From JAWLHJ01 sp039587535 (GTDB taxonomy: Bacteria > Gemmatimonadota > Gemmatimonadetes > Longimicrobiales > Gaopeijiaceae), in assembly GCA_039587535.1 (NCBI GenBank), contig JBDHIF010000010.1, positions 1-64,000 on the forward strand: a stretch of 64,000 bases of DNA. The letters run 5' to 3'. The stretch's first letter is position 1; each line of letters begins with the position of its first letter. Positions 17,689-25,243 of the stretch are shown here, in pieces. The translations under genes and the position numbers were made by a program. The notes under the pieces were generated by a model. It was not told the DNA's origin, did no database searches, and saw nothing but the letters and a program-made list of their open reading frames with translations.

Positions 17689-18348
17689 ATGGATCGAGCG
17701 CGCATGCTCCCGCTATTTGCCGCCGCGACCCTGGCTCTGGCGTCGTGCGGCGGTGATGCACCCCCAGCGGAAGGAGACTCCGAGGCACCGGCTGAGGCCG
17801 CCTCCCAGGACGTCACCTACGGTGAGGACGGCTTCGTCGCGGTCGGGTCCCCCGCTCCGGACTTCGCCCTCAGGGGCGCCACCCGCTACGGCGTGCTGGC
17901 CGAGCCGGTTCGACTGAGCGACTTCCAGGGTAAGACCGTGGTGCTCGCGTTCTTCTTCCGCGCTCGAGGGCGTGGCTGAACAGTCCAGATGACGGCGTAC
18001 CGTGATCAGTACGCGAGCCTCTTCAACAACGGTCAGAACGTTGTGGTGCTGGGCATCACGCAGGATCCGGCCGAGGACCTGCACGAGTGGCTGGCAGAGA
18101 CCAGCTTCCCGTTCGTATTCGCAAGCGACGGCGTGAACGACGCGGGAACCTACGCGCTCTACGGCGGCCCTCTTCGCGACGAGGAAGGGACCGCGAACAT
18201 CGACATGCGGACCGTGGTGGTGGTCGACCCCGACGGAAACGTCGCGGCGGTCATCCCTGCCTTCAGCCAGGTCGATCCCACGGCCTACGAAAACCTCGCC
18301 GAGATCGTGGACCGGGTGACGCCCGAGCCCGAAGAGGTGGAGCCCTAG
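17689..18348 (+). CDS. Lipoprotein peroxiredoxin-like selenoprotein, Sec encoded by in-frame TGA
   Basis: ATG at 17689 follows a GGAAAGG site. The frame reads through TGA at 17977-17979 to TAG at 18346-18348: 219 residues, Sec at 97. The N-terminus is a lipoprotein signal (LASC lipobox) and an acidic linker, so this copy is membrane-anchored while the 13752 copy is probably soluble. The redoxin part follows: GSPAPDFALRGATRYG, VVLAFFFRARGRG-Sec-TVQMTAYRDQYASLF, and MRTVVVVDPDGNV. Apart from the lipobox Cys there is no Cys. The Thr of the peroxiredoxin TxxC motif is Gly here, so catalysis may differ. The close paralogy with copy 1, including the TGA, argues strongly against a chance stop. A TlpA-like thioredoxin and a CcdA-like protein follow and could supply electrons. 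Confidence 0.85.
17977..18014 (+). promoter_or_regulatory. Sec UGA and candidate bacterial SECIS hairpin (copy 2)
   Basis: TGA at 17977-17979, then the stem GCGTAC (17995-18000) / GTACGC (18009-18014) around loop CGTGATCA. Distance and sequence of the hairpin are the same as in copy 1, while flanking codons show substitutions. Confidence 0.7.
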
Positions 18349-18355
18349 TGGGAGC

Positions 18356-18862
18356 CTAGTCCCGGCCCAACACGCGCTCCACGGCGCCCATCAGGTCCTG
18401 CTCGGGACCCACGCCGGTGTAGGCGACCTTGCCTTCGCCGTCGAGGAGGACGACCACGGCGGTGGTGGGCGCCTGAAAGGCCCGTACGGCGTCCCCGCCC
18501 GCATCGTAGACGAAAGGATAGTCGTGCCCGGCGTCCGCGATATGCCGCTGCACCCGACGCACGCTCTGCGCGACGGCGACCGCCACGGCCACCACGCTGA
18601 CGTCGTCACCGTAGGCGGCCTGGACGCGGTCGATCTCGGGCTGGAGCGCCTCGCACTGCTCGCACCAGGTCGCCCAGAACTCGATGAGGGCAGGCTTGCC
18701 GTCCACAAGGGCCAACAGGTCCACCTCGTTTCCGTCGAGATCTTCCACGGTGGCCGAGGGCGCTTGCGTTCCGATGGGTAGCGACACGGATTGAGCGGCC
18801 GTGCCCCACGGGCTGGCGGCGAGGACCGATACGACGGTCAAAGTGGCAAGGAGACTTCTCAT
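18356..18862 (-). CDS. TlpA/ResA-like exported thioredoxin
   Basis: 168 residues from ATG 18862 (GGAG 6 bases upstream). Signal peptide to about TAAQS, then a thioredoxin fold with the active site FWATWCEQC (Cys67, Cys70) and a cis-Pro region QAPTTAVVVLLDGEGK. It belongs to the TlpA-like periplasmic disulfide reductases. It is convergent with the lipoprotein selenoprotein gene, with 7 bases between their stops, and 40 bases downstream of the CcdA-like gene on the same strand. I infer that electrons pass from the CcdA-like protein to this thioredoxin, and perhaps on to the seleno-peroxiredoxins. Confidence 0.85.
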   Translation of the reverse strand: MRSLLATLTVVSVLAASPWGTAAQSVSLPIGTQAPSATVEDLDGNEVDLLALVDGKPALIEFWATWCEQCEALQPEIDRVQAAYGDDVSVVAVAVAVAQSVRRVQRHIADAGHDYPFVYDAGGDAVRAFQAPTTAVVVLLDGEGKVAYTGVGPEQDLMGAVERVLGRD

Positions 18863-18902
18863 GTGGAGCTCCATGGAAAAGAGGCGCCTTGCGCCCGGGA
18901 GG

Positions 18903-19745
18903 TCAGAAGTTGTATCCGGCCATCACGAAGTAATACTCCGCCATGCCGATCATGATCACGGCGGCGGCACGCTTGACCCAGATCATCCATGCACCCGAGC
19001 GCGGTAGAAGCGTGAGCGTTCCCGAGAAGAGGCCGACCGCCACCAGCAGCGCCGTCATCCCCAGGGAGAAGACGAAGAGGTATGCGAAGCCCATGAGGCC
19101 GGCTTGGGTCGCGGCGACCCAGGTGAGCACCACGGCGAATGCCGGAGCACCGCAAGGAGCCGCCACGACGCCCGACATCGCGCCCATGGCGAACACCGCG
19201 CCATAAGATCCGCCCTCGGTCTGAGAGGCCCTCTCCAGCCACTTCCGAGGCACGGGCACCGGGAGCACGTCGAGCATCGCCAGCGCGAAGACGATGAGGA
19301 GGTTCCCGATCGCCAGCCGCGCCCAGGGGCTGGCGCTGACCGTTCCGAAGAGCTGGCCGGTCACGCCCGCCAGAGCCCCCAGAAACGCGTACAGGGTCGC
19401 CAATCCCACGGCGTACGTGAGGGTAAGGCCCACGGTCCGGGACTTCGGCTGATCCTCTCTCGACGTACCTGCGATCACCGCAGCCGTGATGGGGATCATG
19501 GGATACACGCACGGTGTCAGGCTCGTCAGGAGTCCCGCTCCGAACATAGCGCCCATGGCCAGGAGTGGGTTGGACGAGAGTGCCTCGCTGAGGCCGCCCG
19601 CCGGCTCGATCTGCAGGAGTGCGAAGAGGTCCACGTTGTCCGTGTCGCTGGAAGGGGGATTACATTCGCGATCCGCGGGGATCAAGATCCTGATGTCACT
19701 CGCCACGCTCCTCCCGACTGCCGATGAAACGGGACCTCGTCCCAC
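18903..19745 (-). CDS. CcdA/DsbD-type transmembrane thiol carrier
   Basis: Up to 280 residues with six or more transmembrane segments. The two hallmark cysteines lie in SLTPCVYPMIPI and VVAAPCGAPAFAVV, as in CcdA and the DsbD beta domain, which move reducing equivalents from cytoplasmic thioredoxin to the periplasm. The start is unclear: the frame opens with GTG at 19745, but the first 35 residues are not hydrophobic, and a GTG near 19634 (giving VDLFALLQIEP) would suit the family better. Probably co-transcribed with the TlpA-like gene. Confidence 0.85.
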   Translation of the reverse strand: MGRGPVSSAVGRSVASDIRILIPADRECNPPSSDTDNVDLFALLQIEPAGGLSEALSSNPLLAMGAMFGAGLLTSLTPCVYPMIPITAAVIAGTSREDQPKSRTVGLTLTYAVGLATLYAFLGALAGVTGQLFGTVSASPWARLAIGNLLIVFALAMLDVLPVPVPRKWLERASQTEGGSYGAVFAMGAMSGVVAAPCGAPAFAVVLTWVAATQAGLMGFAYLFVFSLGMTALLVAVGLFSGTLTLLPRSGAWMIWVKRAAAVIMIGMAEYYFVMAGYNF

Positions 19746-19788
19746 AACGTAGGATCTATCGTCCCACCCCCCGAACTCAGGTCTCCGT

Positions 19789-20064
19789 ATGGACTACCGC
19801 GCCCTCGCCGGGCTCGTGATGATCGCCCTGTTCGGCCTCTCTACGCTCGTCGTGGCCATGGGCTTCTCGGTGAAGTACTTCCTGGCACCCGTGCTCAAGG
19901 ACCTCTTCCCTCCGAGGCAGGCTCCAGGCGGGTTGACGCCAGACGCCGCGGATACACGGCTGGCCAACCTCGAAGACCGCCTGGACGCCATCGAACGGGG
20001 GCTCCGCCAGCTGACGGAAGCAGAGCGATTCGATCGTCAGCTCAGACGGCCAGCGGAAGAGTGA
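19789..20064 (+). CDS. Small membrane protein with coiled-coil tail
   Basis: 91 residues. One transmembrane helix (ALAGLVMIALFGLSTLVVAM) near the N-terminus, an amphipathic link, then a C-terminal heptad-like helix (TRLANLEDRLDAIERGLRQL). No family recognised. It is divergent from the CcdA-like gene with 43 bases between, and may be an assembly or scaffold factor; this is speculative. Confidence 0.6.
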   Translation: MDYRALAGLVMIALFGLSTLVVAMGFSVKYFLAPVLKDLFPPRQAPGGLTPDAADTRLANLEDRLDAIERGLRQLTEAERFDRQLRRPAEE

Positions 20065-20152
20065 CCCGAGGGCGAATCCACCGTGCCGGGACGGCGGGCA
20101 CCGGACGGTCTGACGAGTTGGCGCTCGCGCTGCGTTTCTCCAGTTTCGATCC

Positions 20153-21205
20153 ATGGTTTCCATCGTGAGAAGGCTGTTGAGCCAAGTCGGCCTCCCGGCC
20201 CTGCTGATCACCGCGGCGTGCGGGGAATCGCCCGTCCCGGCCGTGGTGGTGGACGGCGTGACGTTCTCGGAAGAGACGCTCTTGGGGGTGTCCCCGGAGC
20301 GCCGCGAAGCTCTGGCGTATCTCACGGCCTTCGGACTCGCTGTGGCCGACTCTTCCACCACCACCCTGGGCGCGCCGCTCGTGGACGAGTGGATCGACGA
20401 TCGACGACTGGAAACCCTGGGCGCCGAGCTGGTCCTGGCGGAGCACGAGGTGGCCGACGAGGTGCTGCGCTCTCGGTATCTCACGGATCCCGAGTGGGAG
20501 CTCACCGTTCGGCACATCCTGTTCTTCAGCGAGCGCTGGCAGTCGTCCGAGCATCGAGCGGAAGCGATGGCAAAGGCGGAGCGCGCCCTCGGCCTACTCC
20601 GTGGCGGCGCCGATTTCGCAAGGACGGCCGCCGAACTCTCGGAGGAGCCCGGGGCCATGGGTCGCGAGGGCCTGCTCACTCCGGGGCGCGAAGGCTCGTG
20701 GGTCCCCGAGTTCTGGGCCGCTGCCCTGGCCCTGGAGCCGGGAGAGATGAGCCCGGTCACCGAGACGCAATACGGATACCATATCCTACGCCTCGAGGAC
20801 CGAGAGGTGATCCCGTTCGAGGAGGCGCGGCACGGGGTGGCCCGCGAAGTGGCACGCCAGATCGCGGACCCGGGTGAAGCGCTCGAAGAATGGCTGGACG
20901 CGCAGGGCGTGTCGGACGAGGCGGAGCGGCGCGCCGTGGCGCGCTCGGAGGCCGACCGGAGAGGCATCGCCATTCCGGACTCGGACCGCGCGGAGCTGGA
21001 GCGCCGTTGGGAGGACCAGGCGTACCGGTGGACGGCCGCCTTCGGATTCCGGCATGGGCTCTCCGCGGAACAGGTGCGTTCGGCCGCCCTGGACGCCCTG
21101 GCGCAGTCCGGACAGAACGCCCGGATCGCCAGGTCGCAGCTGCGGGATCACGCGCCGCTCTTCGAGCGACGCTACGAGATCCGCATGGCGCCCACGGACG
21201 GCTGA
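20153..21205 (+). CDS. Parvulin-type peptidyl-prolyl isomerase lipoprotein (PrsA/SurA-like)
   Basis: 350 residues. Short lipoprotein signal (ITAAC). A central parvulin domain starts at LTVRHILFFSERW near residue 120 and contains FARTAAELSEEPGA, GREGSWVPEFWAAALALEPGEMS and the closing TQYGYHILRLEDR. Helical segments flank it on both sides, as in chaperone-type PPIases. It would assist folding of exported or outer-membrane proteins. The domain lacks the longer SurA layout, so PrsA-like is closest. Confidence 0.85.
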   Translation: MVSIVRRLLSQVGLPALLITAACGESPVPAVVVDGVTFSEETLLGVSPERREALAYLTAFGLAVADSSTTTLGAPLVDEWIDDRRLETLGAELVLAEHEVADEVLRSRYLTDPEWELTVRHILFFSERWQSSEHRAEAMAKAERALGLLRGGADFARTAAELSEEPGAMGREGLLTPGREGSWVPEFWAAALALEPGEMSPVTETQYGYHILRLEDREVIPFEEARHGVAREVARQIADPGEALEEWLDAQGVSDEAERRAVARSEADRRGIAIPDSDRAELERRWEDQAYRWTAAFGFRHGLSAEQVRSAALDALAQSGQNARIARSQLRDHAPLFERRYEIRMAPTDG

Positions 21206-21226
21206 GCACGTGGACCGGAGACCGAT

Positions 21227-21898
21227 GTGAATCGAGCAAACACGCGTAGGCTCCGCTTTCTTCTGGGCTTCGGCGGCTTCTTCGTGGCCCTGTGGGTCCT
21301 GTGGAACACCCCGGTCGTTTATCCCCTCAAGATCTTCGTGGTCTTGCTCCACGAGCTGAGCCACGCCGGCGCTTCCCTGGCCACGGGCGGGTCGGTCCGG
21401 AGCATCGAGCTGGATCCATACCAGGGGGGGGCCTGTTACTGCCCCGGCGGGAACCCATTCGTGGTTCTCAGCGCCGGATACCTGGGAAGCTTGGCCTGGG
21501 GCGGGGCCATGTTCGCAGCGGCTCGGGCCACCCGCGTCCGCACGGACCTCGTGAACGCGGGCATCGCCTTGACGGTGGCGTTGGCCACCGTCTTCTATGT
21601 GCGGAGTCCCTTCGGAATCGGCTTCGGGGTCCTGTTCTCGTTGGCCCTCCTGTGGGCCGCGCAGCGCGGAGGCGGTGGCCTGAACCGTGGAATCCTCCTG
21701 ACCTTGGGCCTCACGAGCAGTCTCTACGCCATCTTGGACATCAAGAGCGACGTCCTCGACCGACCGGAGCTTCAGTCGGACGCCGCGATGCTGGCGGACA
21801 TCACAGGTGTCCCGACCGCAGTCTGGGGCGTGCTGTGGATCAGCGTGGCAGTGGCCTTCAGCACCCGTATGCTCTGGCGGGCCTACCAAAGGGCGTGA
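21227..21898 (+). CDS. M50-like membrane metalloprotease homologue
   Basis: 223 residues, GTG start at 21227, 21 bases after the PPIase stop. Several transmembrane helices. The zinc motif HELSH (42-46) lies at the end of a membrane helix (YPLKIFVVLLHELSHAGASL) and is followed by a GG turn and a strand pair ending PYQGGACYCPGG, the pattern of M50B-like proteins. The third zinc ligand is not obvious. Such proteins can be intramembrane proteases or non-catalytic relatives. Confidence 0.75.
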   Translation: MNRANTRRLRFLLGFGGFFVALWVLWNTPVVYPLKIFVVLLHELSHAGASLATGGSVRSIELDPYQGGACYCPGGNPFVVLSAGYLGSLAWGGAMFAAARATRVRTDLVNAGIALTVALATVFYVRSPFGIGFGVLFSLALLWAAQRGGGGLNRGILLTLGLTSSLYAILDIKSDVLDRPELQSDAAMLADITGVPTAVWGVLWISVAVAFSTRMLWRAYQRA

Positions 21899-22149
21899 CG
21901 CGGGCGCCGCGCGACGGCGCCCCTCCGAACACTAGATGCGGTGCTTCAGGACATCGCGCACACAACCGACAGTGGGTCGAGGACGGGGGGCTTGCCCGCT
22001 CCGGTGCCGCACGTTTATGATGGCTCTGTCCGAGACGGAGAACGTCTCCGGATGGGCCCCGGCGCCTCCCCTACGAGCCGCCTGGTGGACCGAGAGCCCA
22101 GGCTCTCCGGTGCTCTGCCCGATGTCGACCCCCAAAAAGGAGGTGATCC

Positions 22150-22212
22150 TTGTCTAGTCCGAGTACCCTGTCCAGCCTGGCACGGGCAAGCGATCGCCGG
22201 ATCGGCTTCTGA
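22150..22212 (+). CDS. Possible short peptide behind a near-perfect Shine-Dalgarno
   Basis: A TTG codon at 22150 lies 6 bases after GGAGG in a run that is complementary to the 16S rRNA 3' end over about 14 bases. The frame encodes 20 residues, Ser/Ala/Arg rich, and stops with TGA at 22210-22212, about 70 bases before a terminator. The peptide resembles nothing I know. It could be a leader or small protein, or the purine-rich run may have another role. Confidence 0.25.
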   Translation: MSSPSTLSSLARASDRRIGF

Positions 22213-22283
22213 AGTCGGACCGTAGATTGATGTAGTACGCTGTTCGCGCCGTACCTGGCCATCGCGCTGGGCTGCGACAGTAA

Positions 22284-22323
22284 GACGCCGCCGGGGCAAC
22301 ACGCCCGGCGGCGTCTCTTTTTT
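22284..22323 (+). terminator. Rho-independent terminator
   Basis: A perfect 12-bp GC-rich stem GACGCCGCCGGG / CCCGGCGGCGTC with an 8-base loop is followed by TCTTTTTT. Orientation is plus. No annotated plus-strand gene ends nearby; the closest is the M50-like gene 386 bases upstream. Confidence 0.85.
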
Positions 22324-22428
22324 CCCAGATGCCTGCTTTACACGGGATGAAGCGCACGGCGCCGTCCTCATCGTCGTGGGCCTCCGGCGTGGGGTGTGGC
22401 CCAGGACAGTCCCACGGGGTCCGCCGTG

Positions 22429-23013
22429 TCAGCCCCCGAACCAGGGGGGCTCGTTACCGGGTCGCCACTTGATGTTGCATCCCACGCTCGGGGTCTGCTC
22501 CTCGGCAGGCGCCCGGCCGGCCAATACGGCGTCGGCTGCAGCGCGCATGTCCTCCCCGGTGACCGGAACGTCCGACGAGGGCCGGCTCGCATCGAACTGG
22601 CCGCGATAAGCCAGGCGGCCCTGCCCGTCGAACAGGAAGAAGTCGGGCGTACAGGCAGCTCCGTAGGCCTTGGCCACTTCCTGGGTCTCGTCGAAGAGGT
22701 AGGGGAAGACGTAGCCGCGCCGCTCCACCTCTTCGACCATCTTGTCGGGGCCGTCGTCGGGATACTTGACCACGTCGTTGGCGTTGATCCCCACAACCGC
22801 CAGCCCTCGATCCCTGTACTCCCGGGCGAAAGAGGCCAAGCCTGCGGCGAGGTGCTTCACGAAGGGGCAGTGGTTGGACAGGAACACCACCAGGAGCGCG
22901 TCGGCGTCGCCGAAGTCCGCCAGGGACACGGTAGCCCCGGTGCTCGGGTCCGGAAGCGAGAATTCAGGGGCAGGCGTCCCGAGCGGGACCATGGTGGACG
23001 GGACCTTGACCAT
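22429..23013 (-). CDS. Thioredoxin-fold redoxin with NHCPF site
   Basis: 194 residues from ATG 23013, with GGAG 6 bases upstream. Redoxin/AhpC-TSA-type domain: PLGTPAPEFSLPDP, VVFLSNHCPFVKHL with a single active-site Cys49, then GAACTPDFFLFD and a C-terminal SVGCNIKW motif. This architecture is common in thioredoxin family proteins of marine bacteria, which act on thiols or peroxide. No signal peptide is apparent with this start. The homologous site in the two seleno-proteins of this window is a TGA instead. Confidence 0.85.
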   Translation of the reverse strand: MVKVPSTMVPLGTPAPEFSLPDPSTGATVSLADFGDADALLVVFLSNHCPFVKHLAAGLASFAREYRDRGLAVVGINANDVVKYPDDGPDKMVEEVERRGYVFPYLFDETQEVAKAYGAACTPDFFLFDGQGRLAYRGQFDASRPSSDVPVTGEDMRAAADAVLAGRAPAEEQTPSVGCNIKWRPGNEPPWFGG

Positions 23014-23106
23014 CGGATACTCCGGGTTCGCTTGGGCACTCAAGAGAAGGGCCGATAAGACTGACCCGCGCTGAACCCAATCACCGCTGCACGGGTAAGG
23101 TTCCGC

Positions 23107-23907
23107 ATGCGCATCGTCTCCTTGGCCTGCTCCAACACCGAGATCGTCCACGCGCTCGGCTGTGCCCACCTGCTCGTGGGTGTGGACGAACACTCCGACT
23201 ACCCTGCGGAGGTGGTGGATCCCCTGCCCAAGGTGGGGCCGGACCTGGACATCGACGTCGATGCAGTGGCCGCCCTGGAGCCGGATCTGGTGCTGGCGAC
23301 CCTGACCGTCCCCGGTCACGAGAAGGTCGTCGAACGGCTGGAGCAAGCCGGCCTTCCCTTCATCGCGCCGGAGCCGGTGTCTCTGGACGACGTCTACCGG
23401 GACATCCGCGACATCGGAACCCGGCTGGGCGTACCGGAGCGGGCGGAAGAGCTCGTGAGGGAGATGCGGGCCGAGCTCGACGCCGGGCCGGAGGAGCCAG
23501 AATCCGACGACGACGCGCCGCGGATCCTGATCCAGTGGTGGCCGAAGCCGGTCATCACGCCAGGCCGGCAGAGCTGGGCCACCGACGTCATCAGGGCCGC
23601 GGGCGGACGGGCGGTGCTGGCCGACGAGGATATCAAGAGCCGGCCCATGACCGACCAGGAAGTGGCCGAGCTCGCACCCGATGCGGTCGTCCTATCGTGG
23701 TGTGGTGTGCACCCGGACAAGTACCGACCGGACGTGGTCCTCCGGAACGAGGCGTGGAGCGACCTCCCCTTCGTCCGCGAAGGCCGCGTGTTCTGCGTGG
23801 GTGAGCCCTACCTCGGACGCCCGGGTCCGCGCCTCCTCGAGGGTGTCCGGAGGATGCGGGACGTCGTTCGCGCGCTCCGTCCCTCGGAGTCCGCCGCCGG
23901 CGCCTGA
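23107..23907 (+). CDS. BtuF-like helical-backbone metal-receptor protein without signal peptide
   Basis: 266 residues. The fold of cobalamin/Fe-siderophore binding proteins is visible: MRIVSLACSNTEIVHALGC at once, then LVGVDEHSDYPAEV, LEPDLVLAT and the C-terminal FVREGRVFCVGEPYLGRPGPRLLEGVRRM. In cobalamin-binding relatives of this type the PRL segment near the end is typical. The fold begins at residue 2, so there is no export signal, unlike a true ABC binding protein, and no transporter genes adjoin it. A cytoplasmic cobamide- or heme-handling role is possible. Confidence 0.8.
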   Translation: MRIVSLACSNTEIVHALGCAHLLVGVDEHSDYPAEVVDPLPKVGPDLDIDVDAVAALEPDLVLATLTVPGHEKVVERLEQAGLPFIAPEPVSLDDVYRDIRDIGTRLGVPERAEELVREMRAELDAGPEEPESDDDAPRILIQWWPKPVITPGRQSWATDVIRAAGGRAVLADEDIKSRPMTDQEVAELAPDAVVLSWCGVHPDKYRPDVVLRNEAWSDLPFVREGRVFCVGEPYLGRPGPRLLEGVRRMRDVVRALRPSESAAGA

Positions 23908-23992
23908 CCGCACTCCAGGGCGCTTTCCGTATCTCAGCCGCTTCCACCATCTCTGTAGGGCTCACCGCTCGACCAAAGGCGCCCCCCCCCCC

Positions 23993-24020
23993 TTGTAATA
24001 GTTTAAGGTTGAATTATTAT
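23993..24020 (+). promoter_or_regulatory. Sigma-70-type promoter in an AT-rich island
   Basis: TTGTAA (23993-23998), 16-base spacer, TATTAT (24015-24020), the clearest promoter in the window and the only strongly AT-rich patch. It directly follows a run of 11 C at 23982-23992 and precedes the VOC dioxygenase gene by about 80 bases. Confidence 0.6.
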
Positions 24021-24023
24021 TGA

Positions 24024-24055
24024 GAGTCCGAGTTCGTTCGGAGCCGAACGGACTC
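24024..24055 (+). promoter_or_regulatory. Candidate operator/hairpin at the transcription start
   Basis: GAGTCCG (24024-24030) pairs perfectly with CGGACTC (24049-24055), and inside it CGTTCG (24035-24040) pairs with CGAACG (24045-24050). It begins 4 bases after the -10 box. MhqO/MhqD-type operons are usually controlled by MarR-type repressors, so a repressor site is plausible; an RNA hairpin in the leader is the alternative. Confidence 0.45.
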
Positions 24056-24103
24056 ACAGGAATGATCGAGCGGGTCGCACGGCGACCCTGGAAGGAGGAT
24101 ACC

Positions 24104-25168
24104 ATGCCCAAGGTGACCGAAGGCTTTCATCACATCACGATGGTCTCGTCGGACGCCCGAAGGACGTTGGACTTCTACGGAAACGTGCTCGGTCTCGGGC
24201 TCGTCAAGAAGACGGTCAACTTCGACGATCCCGGGGCCTATCACCTTTACTTCGGCAACGACGGCGGCGCACCGGGCACACTCCTCACGTTCTTCGAGTG
24301 GCCGAGGGCGCGGCGTGGGGGCTGGGGCGTCGGAGGCATCCACCACCTGGCGCTGGGTGTGGCCACGCCCGAGGCTCAGCTCAAGTGGAAGCGGCGACTC
24401 ACCGACCATGGCGTCCAGGTGAGCGGGCCCATCGACCGGGGCTACTTCACCAGCCTCTACTTCTCCGACCCCGACGGGCAGATCCTCGAGATCGCGACCG
24501 CCGGCCCTGGCTACGCCATCGACGAGCCCGCCGACGATCTGGGCCGGTCGTTGGTGACCCCTCCCAGCGAGCGCCTTCCCGAGAACCGCGACGAGGAGGC
24601 CATCGCCCGCCAGACCCACCCCGAGCCGGTCCCCGAGGTCACGCCGGACATGGCGCTCTCGGGCATCCATCATATCACGGGCATCACCGGAAATCTGGAC
24701 GAGGCCCACCAGTTCTACCGTGAGGTCCTCGGCCTGGAGCTGGTGAAGAAGACCTACAATCAGGATGACGCCAAGACGCTCCACTACTTCTGGGCCAACT
24801 ATGACGGCGCGGAGGTGGCGCCCCACTCGACGCTGACCCTGTTCGGGTGGGAAGGGTCCACCTACCACGCACGGCAGGGCGCCGGCCAGACGCATCACAT
24901 CGCGTTCAGGGCGAAAGACGCCGAGGATCAGGCCGCCTGGCGGGACCACCTCCTCGCCCTGGGCGTCCAGGTCACCGAGGTGAAGGACCGCCAGTACTTC
25001 GAGAGCATCTACTTCCAGGCCCCCGATGGCCTCCTCCTGGAGATCGCCACGGACGGACCGGGTTTCGCCATCGACGAGGAGCCCGACGCCCTGGGGACAG
25101 GACTCATGCTGCCCGCCTGGCTAGAGCCACGCCGAACCGATATCGAGGGGCAGCTGGCGACGCTCTGA
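24104..25168 (+). CDS. Two-domain VOC ring-cleaving dioxygenase, MhqO-like
   Basis: 354 residues; ATG 24104 has GAAGGAGG 5 bases upstream. Two vicinal-oxygen-chelate units, the first opening with GFHHITMVSSDARRTLDFYGNVLGL and the second with GIHHITGITGNLDEAHQFYREVLGL. Metal-site His and Glu positions recur (GGIHHLALGV, GQILEIAT, TQHHIAF-like, GLLLEIAT). This matches the MhqO/LinE/PcpA-type hydroquinone dioxygenases. It is followed by an esterase-like gene as in the Bacillus mhqO/mhqD pairing, so detoxification of catechols or quinones is likely. Confidence 0.85.
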   Translation: MPKVTEGFHHITMVSSDARRTLDFYGNVLGLGLVKKTVNFDDPGAYHLYFGNDGGAPGTLLTFFEWPRARRGGWGVGGIHHLALGVATPEAQLKWKRRLTDHGVQVSGPIDRGYFTSLYFSDPDGQILEIATAGPGYAIDEPADDLGRSLVTPPSERLPENRDEEAIARQTHPEPVPEVTPDMALSGIHHITGITGNLDEAHQFYREVLGLELVKKTYNQDDAKTLHYFWANYDGAEVAPHSTLTLFGWEGSTYHARQGAGQTHHIAFRAKDAEDQAAWRDHLLALGVQVTEVKDRQYFESIYFQAPDGLLLEIATDGPGFAIDEEPDALGTGLMLPAWLEPRRTDIEGQLATL

Positions 25169-25243
25169 GGTCGACCTCGGGCCGCCGGCTGCAATCGACA
25201 GAAGCTCCGCGCCAGACCCTGACGACGTGAAAGGAAAGAACGA

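Larger units (their letters stand above)
21899..22428 (+). other. 530-base gene-free region with terminator and strong ribosome-binding site
   Basis: No protein family is recognisable in any frame. The region holds an exceptional Shine-Dalgarno-like run (AAAAAGGAGGTGATCC, 22134-22149), a 20-codon frame behind it and a strong terminator on the plus strand (22284-22323). This suggests a separate short transcription unit or a structured 3' region of the preceding gene. Confidence 0.45.

Noticed and set aside
13986..17979. Whole-genome reassignment of TGA to Cys or Trp as the explanation of the in-frame TGAs
   Set aside because: Many genes here end in TGA within functional overlaps (TGATG, ATGA, GTGA), so TGA is a normal stop; only the two redoxin genes read through it.
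22134..22149. The 16S rRNA 3'-end complement as part of an rRNA gene on the minus strand
   Set aside because: Only the last 14 or so bases match; the helix preceding the 16S 3' end is absent, so it is not an rRNA fragment.
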